From the NCBI GenBank assembly GCA_947462335.1, contig OX381718.1, forward strand, positions 39,896,976-39,960,975: a stretch of DNA of 64,000 nucleotides, written 5' to 3'. Positions 24,801 through 33,800 of this stretch are shown here, piece by piece (position 1 is the stretch's first letter; every line of letters begins with the position of its first letter). The position numbers and the translations under genes are program-made. This DNA comes from Harmothoe impar. Taxonomy: Eukaryota; Annelida; Polychaeta; Phyllodocida; Polynoidae. The notes below the pieces were generated by a model. That model was not told the origin of the DNA. It worked only from the letters and a program-made list of their open reading frames with translations, and made no database searches.

Positions 24801-27800
24801 TTCGTAGTTTATCATGTTGTCGGCCTAGGTGAATCAATTTTCAGAACATCTTGAACTATCCTCCTACACTGAGTAAAGGTGTGTGTGCGTGTGTGTGTGT
24901 GTGGGGGGGGGGGATTGAACAAGATATGGAGGCAAGTATAGATCATAGAAATATCGAGGGGCAGCTTTGATATATTGGCAGCAATAGAGTAAGTCTGCTC
25001 AGTGTTGCAGGTGAACACATGGGGCCCAGTCGGGTTCACCTTGAGCAGCCTTGGGCTGGACAAGGCTGCGTGTTGGGCTAGGCAAATCAATGGGCTTTAA
25101 TGGAGCACCAGTTGGGGCAGATATATTACATGCTTTGTAAATAACCCTGATCTAATTAATCATACCCTCTATCAAAAGATATTTAAATACTAAAATGTAA
25201 TAGTGAATATTTTGTGGGAAATAATATTATGTGATTGGGCCTTTGATGGGCTTATACTGTGCTGATTTTACTTTCCAAATATGCTTTGCGGAATGCCCTC
25301 ATAGTATGAATCAAGCCCCCCTTTAAAAAGATGAGTTTAAAATGTTATAATGGATATTTTCCCCGACGGATGATCAGGTAACAAAATCGAGGGGCCGCAG
25401 TTGGGCAGCCTATAACTGGGGCCCAGTTGCCAGCCCAACTGGGCCCCAGCGGGGGCCTAGTTAGGCTTTCCACTTGGGTGTGTACTTACCATAGCCCTGT
25501 CAGGCGTGAAGGACGGCACACTGTCTGAACAGTTCAGGCCAAGGTCGGACACAGAGACAGAGTCAAGGTCGTTGGGAGACATGCACTTCGCCATGAGTTT
25601 TCCAATCTTCCGCAACTTGGACTTCTGAGCACTCATCACCTAAAAAGTAATATGCAACATACATCTTCATCATCCTAAAAAGAAGACCAAACATGAGTGT
25701 GTGCTTACAAGTTACGCACTAATTATTTGGAATAAGGTAATATTGTTATAAAAGCCACTATTTCAGAATCGATATGTCTTGAGCATCCTCTTTAAGGAAG
25801 AACTTTTAAGAACTATATATTGGGTACGGCCGTTTAAAAAAAATGTCAACGTGCATTTGGTTCCCGTTTCTACACAATCTCAAATTCTGGTTTTCATTGA
25901 GGGACGCATACTGTTTGAATGAATTAGTTCCCATTTATCATGAGTGCAGCCCTGTTGGGTAACTCGTCTGTGCACGCTAACACCGTAACAGTGCATCATG
26001 CCGACCCTTCGATAGTCTATCAACTCCATAGCGTCAGCAGGATGATTGCATCATGACGATAAATGATGCATTAATTGATATGTGACCCTTAAAGTGCTAA
26101 ACGTGTCCCTCCTGGGCTTCCGTACTTACCTTTTTCACAATCTTCCTGCACTGGCTGGCGTCAAAGTCCTTGTCGGCCAGGTCTTCTATGGAGTCCGCGA
26201 TAACAGAGGAGGGAATACTGTCCAGGTCACTGGCGTCAAGGCCCGTGATCAGGTAGCCGAACTCTCTGATCTTATCTGAGTCATAGCTTGAGGGCTGGAA
26301 TATAAGGGTTCCTGTTAATATTGATGCTTAAAAGTAAGTTAAACAGGAGGTTTAAACTAATTAATACCTTACATTCAATGAGCTCAAGTGTGACTTAAGC
26401 TCTAATTTGATACCAAATTTGCCAATATATTTCAAATTTTATGTACTTTTCACCAAAAATGTTTAAAAAAAAGAAGTTTTCACCCAAAAACACGATTTTT
26501 ATCATGCGCGCGGTGATGAGAAGCCAGTTGTTGTTTTTTTTGTCAAAATCTGATCCCTTCACACAGAAAAGTAAAGGAGTCGCCACGACTCTGACAGCCA
26601 GAGTCACAGGTCGTCTCCCACGTGACACCTGTAGAGGAGAGTCGAATGAGTTTGACTCTCCGTTCCTGAAGATCAACAGCAGTTGGCCATCAAAAGAGAG
26701 GAGTCAAAATCGAATACATGAGTGCATGCAGGTTAGGTGGATTGTGTATTTATGCCAGGGTAGAGTGGAGGCAACAGGTGTATATAATTAGTGGGCAGGC
26801 CAGATGAGACCTATAAGAAAAGTGAGTAGGTGAGGTTATTGCCCAAGACAGGTCAGTAACAAGACATGTTGTAATGTCCACCACTTCCCCTTGTGTGAAA
26901 GGGCTAGGTTGTATTTGCCTCACAGTACATTCTACAGACCATTGGCCATACACATATGTGATGCCAATATCAGATCTATATGAAGTAGTAAGCAGTGCCA
27001 TGCATTATATCTCAGACAGTTAGTGCCCAGCCTTATGTTTATTTCCCATACCTACAAATATGGACACTAAGCTGTATACCTTTGATGTTCTTGGAATGTA
27101 TTGTATAGTTTGTGATCACATTTGATTCAGGTAAGTTAACTAGAAAGCTTATCCATTGACATCCCTTAACCACACTATTTAGACATAGTGGACCTATCTA
27201 TAAAGAACCAAAACTGTGTAGCATGTAACAATTATCTAAAGTCTAGATAGTGGCTCTGCCTTGTGGTTGCCACTGGTGTCAAATTAGTGTTGGTTGCCCC
27301 ACCAGGTGGTTTCATATATGCAACTACTATCAGAGTCAACACATTTTTTATTTGACTCTTCATGAAGGGTCAAACTACAAATGACTCTGCTGTGGGCAGA
27401 GTCAACTGCACTTGACTCTGCACTGTTAGAGTCAAGAGGGAGAGTCAATTTGTACAAGGAGCAAGGGGTATGACTGGAGTAGCTGTGACCACTCCACCAG
27501 AGTCACCATGACTCTGCTACCAGAGTCAACTAGAGTTGACCATGGTAAAAGAGTCATGGCGACGCCTTTGCGTCTCCCTGTGTTGGCGAGAGGGATTTTG
27601 CTAAAGAGAAATAAGTGTATATGAAAAATACACAAAGTACCCCCTCCCCCATCCCGGTTTAGTATATGGGGTAACCAGCCATGGAATGTGAGAGAGAGAG
27701 GGAGGGAGGAGAAAGTCTATCTTGTTCTCTTTTACATCGTCAAAATGGATCCAGAACTCTTTCTTTCCCCTAAATCGACACCACCCAGCACTCCTCCTAT

Positions 27801-30800
27801 AGATAGACATGATGCGTTATCAAAGGGAATAATGATACTCGCAAAATTGAGGACATAAAGGGCCACCATGTGTACACATGTGCATGACCTACCGTGCCCT
27901 TGACCTTGTCCATGAGTTGCTTGGCCTCGCCTCGTGGGAAGGAAACATTGGCCAGGGTGGAGAGGGACCCGTTGATGACGTCAGAGGTTATCTGCTGAAG
28001 GTACCTGCGGCCCATACCCGTCATGAGATGCCCCATCTTAGATACCTTATCAGAGTCTATGGTGGTCGGGTCACTGTAGTTCGCCATCGTCTTCAAACGC
28101 CGTGCGAACTGCGCAGCCTGTGAGAAAGGAGTAAAGTCCCATAGATGATTTATATGCAGAATGTCCCTCTCTGTCTCTCTCCTCGAAATCGCTGTTTTTC
28201 AGTTTTCTGTGTTTTTTCTGTATCATTTTAGATTGGTTGGTGTTTCATATAAAATGCACAAGGTAGAAAGCATAATTATTATGTGGTACACTGTATTTTA
28301 AGCAACCTAAATTCTAAATTATAATAATATCTACATGCTGAAAACTGACTCACCCCACGTTTCTCAGTTTTCCTTGACCCTAGGTTGGACAGAGCACTGT
28401 CCAGGGTGGAGTCACTGAGTTGGCTGATGATACTGGGGTTGGTGCGGATAAACTGGTCAGCACTGCAAGAATGAGTGTAACTTAATTATTCAATCATGTT
28501 TCATCAATGTATTATTTGCACTACATATTTCCCAGTGGCATAATAATACGCAGAGAAAGGAAAAGGTCTGTGCTTCTTTGCAATTTTACTAGTATTTTGC
28601 TGTAGCATTTAATCATATTAGAAAGCCACCCCACCCCTCCCCATTGGTGAATCAGCTAAACTGGTAACGTACCCCCACAGTACTTGTGACGTCCTCAGAT
28701 CTCCAATTATCAGTGTTTACCTACTTTATGACGTCAACTATGCTCCCAGTGTCAGTGATTACCTACTTTATGGCGCCATCAGGTCGCCAATTGTCAATGT
28801 GTGTTAATTTTGCTTAAACACATCATCAGATCTCCAATTGTCAGCGTTTACTGACGTCATCAGGTCTCCAATTGTCAACATTTACTTACTTGATGACGTT
28901 ATCGGGTCACCAATTGTCAGTATTTACTTACTTTATGACGTCATCCATACTCCCATTGTCAGTATTTACTTACTTTATAACATCAGCAGATCTCCACTTG
29001 TCAACATTTACTTACTTGATGACGTCATCGGGTCGCCAATCATCAGTATTCACTTACTTTATGACGTTATCAGGTCTCTAATTGTCAACCTCTACTTACT
29101 TGATGACGTCATCGGTGCTCCAGTCACCTGCAGTGTCGCTGCCCAGTCCGACTACAAGCTTCCTACCAAAAGCAGCTTTCTTCCCGCTGTCCTCAAAATC
29201 AATGTCCTTGAAGGAGGAGGCCACTGATCTCAACTGGAAAAGAAATCATGATAATATTAATTCATTGTGTTTTCCCCCTGAAATGTCCAGATTATCGCAC
29301 CTGCATCGGTTCCTTTTATGTTAATTAATTTATCATTGTTATGCTGGGCACTTGTGGTCTCTTCCCAACTGAAGTTGTGGTCTAGTGTTGCAAATTTATA
29401 CTGCTTTTGATCGCCCTAAAATGATGCTTTCCAGTGCTGTGGCCCATACATCATACGGACCCTATACAGGTCTTTACCATACCCAGGTCTGTACCATACC
29501 TCCACGATGTTACTTCATGTATACATCATGCCGAGAAAAAGTAAAGTACTATGCTGCCCCTACAGCACTAAAGTCACCTATGAACAGTGACCCTCTTCCT
29601 TACCACAATAAGGTAGAGAATATTTGAAATTGAAGGCTCGTTCTGCATAGCATATTTTAAGAGGTAAATGGGTTTCTAATCAAGTGAGATACAAATGAGG
29701 AAAACATGTATGGTTTGCGTGTACCAACTTGTACAGACATTAAAGTACTGTGCTGCCTTTACAAAACTAAAGTCACAGTAAATCAGTAAACCTCTTCCCA
29801 GTAAACACCTTATACAACGCTTTAGAACGTTCCTCTATGGAACAGGACTTATTATGACCAAAGGTTGTATAACGAACGTTATTTTGACGTAAAATAACAT
29901 ATATATTGTAGCTGGCCCAGCTAACAAAAAAACGTTTTGAACTTTAGATAACGTTTTGCCATAGTAAGGAGACTTGAAGAAACGTTATATGGAAACTTTA
30001 TATAACGTTATGTAACGTTATAAAATGTTGTATAACGTTTTTTGTTCACTGGGGGGGGGGGGGGCTACTACCTGTGAGGAGGGGATGGACTTGATGGTCT
30101 TCTTGTCCAGTTGCTGAATGAGGGACCCCATGTCACTCAGCGTTGTGTTGTCCCACGTCGACGGGTTGCCATACGTCAGCGTCACCTGACTCTGCAAGGC
30201 TCTCTTCTTGGATTTACTCTTAAAGGCATTCTCTGAGGACTGCAAGTCACCGTTCTGGATCCTATATTTAAATGCATAATTTAGTAAATGTAAGGTAACT
30301 AAAGTGAATTTTCTCATATCAAACATTGATATCATCCTTTATTCCCCTCATGGTCTATTTTAAATCAAGGCCCATTTAGAAAGTGTGAGGACATAACCGT
30401 TCCTATAGCAATGGTATGTAGTTCTGATAGGAAAAGAAAGAAATAGGTAAAGAAAGAGCAGGAAGACATACATGTATATACCAAAAAGAGAGCAATAGGC
30501 TTCCATGATAAGCCTAGCTAGACAAATATAATGCGACCCTAGAGATTGTTAGGGCTCTTTCAGTTTTTGGAAGGATGACATCTTTTTTCAAGGACCATAT
30601 CTGACATGTTTCGTCGCAGAAATTCAGGGAAATTTCCCTAGCATTTTAAAGTAAAGTGTACATGTAAATACGTAATAGATAGACTATGGTTATGAAAAGG
30701 TACATAGAATTAACCACAGCTTGCTGGTGGGGCTAGACGAGGGCGAAGCCCAAGTCGCCCTACCAGCAAGTTGTGGTTAATCCTCTTACCTTTTCATAAC

Positions 30801-33800
30801 CATTGTCTATGTAGTAGATACCCCACAAGGACCTGAGAATATGTACAATTAACCACGACAGACTGACTGGTGCCCTCATAGGGCACCAGTCACTCTACCA
30901 TTGTTAATATTACATAACTCAGGTCCGAGGGGGTTATCTGACTTAACCTTCGGTTATGTGAAAATAACCAAGGTGTGAAATCCTTTGTCTTAGCCCTCAA
31001 CCGTAGATTAACTATTTTAAACCACAGCAGTAAGGTTATGTTACTTATTGTTAGGGTATACAATATACCCAAGGTGCGAAGTCCCTTGTCTTACCCCTCC
31101 GCTGTGGTTTAAATCATGGATAATGGACAATACTTAATACCACTCCCTTTTAATTCTGCACACTCTTTCATTGACTTACAGGTTTCTCAGGATGGTTGTG
31201 TTCATTGAGCGCAGGTCGGATGCCTTAAGGGCGGTGGGCATCTGTTTGACTACTGTGGACCAGTCGTCTTGGTTCCAGGAGCTGGAGGAGGCTGACTCCC
31301 GCATCTGGGCTACCACCATGCTGGCCTGTCCCTTAAGGGGCGTGAACTGTGTAGGAAGAGAAGTGTATTGCGCCTACACGCTTTTTTCTGCAGCCACTTT
31401 TAACATACTCTGTTTTTTTAACACACTAGGCCTACACACTTTTGCTAAAAGTGTGATCTCAACATAGGGCTTATACTATTATAGATTTTCAGGGGGGAAA
31501 AGCGTGTACAAGTGGTTTGAGAAAAAAATGTGTTACAATTTATAAATGTGTAAAATCTCAAAGTGTGTTGAAAATGGAAACCTTCGTGTCTATACCAGTG
31601 GATAAAGTTGTAGATGCACAACACATTGTCCCTCTATTTAGAAACTTTGAAGTATTTTGTGATACTTCATTTGGATGTTCCAAGGTCCAGACGATAGTGT
31701 AAAAAAAATAATGCTACTTTTGGATAAATTAGTTAAACTTGGTATTGATAGTATTTACTGCTTTAGACACCGTTTCTCGAATAGAGGGCAGCCCACAATA
31801 GCTATTCACCTTATTTCGATTCTGAATCCATTTAAGCTGTGGTGTACCCCAGGGGTCTGTTTTGGAGTTTTTCTCCCCCCCCCCCAACATAGTTGATAAA
31901 ATGTAGGCTGATGATTCTGGCCTCTGAACTAGTACATTTGTATTAAATGTGCTCGAAAAAATCCTTTGTAAATATTGACAAAGATCGGCCATACCGTGGG
32001 GTTTCTTCTCATGGCAGCCACGCAGTCCACGCCACTGCTCTTAAGTTTGTCCATCGTCTTTTTCTTAGAGCCTATCTTCATCTTGGTCTCACACAAGGAA
32101 TCCTTCTCTGAGGTCGTCATGTTGGCTACAGCCGAACTATCAAAATCATCATCATCGTCAGCCAACACCACCGTAGTGCAGCAGAGAGAGACTGGAAGAA
32201 ATGCGAAAGCATGATTAGTTTACATAGAATTCTATTTACTTTAGGAATTGAGGTGTCAATTACATAAAGAGAGCCACTGTCAGATTCAACGACTAGCATA
32301 GAAGGACAGGGAGAGAGGCAGAGACAGAGAGCATAATTGATTATGGAGAAAAATACTTAACAGAGACAGACGGATATCAGATAGAGACACGCATGACAAT
32401 ACACGGAAAGGGGAAGACAAGGAGAGAGACAGAGACATAGGTAAAGAGGCATGTAATAATTGTGACGAAACCTGGGAAATCGTAACATTAGGGGGAATAG
32501 CCATAAATGCTCTAAACATGATATTTCAGGAGATACAGCTAAAAATGTGAATACTTGAGAGAAAATGACCTTATACTAATTTTTCTCAAGGAATCTTTTG
32601 AAGCTATTATCAAAATTCTATTTTCATTCTAAATTGGTCTTATTTGGAATGTAAAAAGAACGTTTTAAGCCATTGTTAGCCCATTTGTTGATGTTTGGTT
32701 GCCATGGCAACCATCAATTCATTCTTTTGGAATAAAAAACATCCCTATCCAATTGCCCCATACATGAGGATTTCAGAACTGAAAACAGAATGCCAATATT
32801 CCTACCAGATCCAAATCTGTGTACAATAATATGCATTTATTGGTTTAATTTCTAATAATTATGATTAATATGGATTATTTGAAGATAGATTGATATGTGA
32901 TCGCATTGCAGTCTATTCTGAATTCCAAAATGCCCATACCATCCCATGTTTGAGATGTCATTTTTCGGCAACTATTTCAAATATGTTGATGCTTGAAGTA
33001 TCAAATTGTAGCTGAAGACATGAACTTGAATAAAGGTGTTTTCCCCTAATGTCACGTTTTCCCACGTTTTGTCACGTATACAGAGAGGGAGGAGAGGTGG
33101 GGGGGGGGGGGGAGGGAGACATACAGACAGAGACACCGACAGATGAGAGGAGGAGCGGGATGGAGAGACAGAGTGGGAGTGGGGCGCAGTTAGAGTGAGA
33201 AGAGAGGGAGGGGCAGACAGTCAGGTGCAGGAGAAGAGAGAGAGGGGCAGACAGACAGGTGCAGGAGAAGAGAAAGAGGGGCAGACAGACAGGTGCAGGA
33301 GAAGAGAGGGAGGGGCAGACAGTTAGGGCAGGCTAAGAGAGGGAGGGGCAGACAGTTAGGTGCAGGAGAAGAGAGAGAGGGGCAGACAGACAGGTGCAGG
33401 AGAAGAGAAAGAGGGGCAGACAGTCAGGTGCAGGAGAAGAGAGGGAGGGGCAGACAGACAGGTGCAGGAGAAGAGAGGGAGGGGCAGACAGTTAGGGCAG
33501 GCTAAGAGAGGGAGTGGCAGACAGACTAAGGCTCCTTACTATGGCATAACGTTTATTTAAAGTTTTAAAATGTCATTTTGACGTAAAATAACGTGTGTTC
33601 TTTTGTTAGCTGGGTGGTGGTATCTGCCGCCTGCTGGTTGAGGAGGTGGTCGGAGGATGTCTATGATATGATAAAGACACAGGTGGCACCAAGTTTGAAC
33701 ATATCGAAAACAAAGCCACTGCAGAAGCCATATCACCAGTTGCGCAAATATCCGTCAAACCATAAGTATTTATCTTAGAACTTACCAATGATTGCAGCCA

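Noticed and set aside
28838..29227. 129-codon repeat protein
   Set aside because: An antisense frame through the exon 5 donor minisatellite and exon 5; the real coding strand is minus.
33293..33560. KRGRGRQ-repeat open frames
   Set aside because: They come from a purine-rich minisatellite that is open in several frames.
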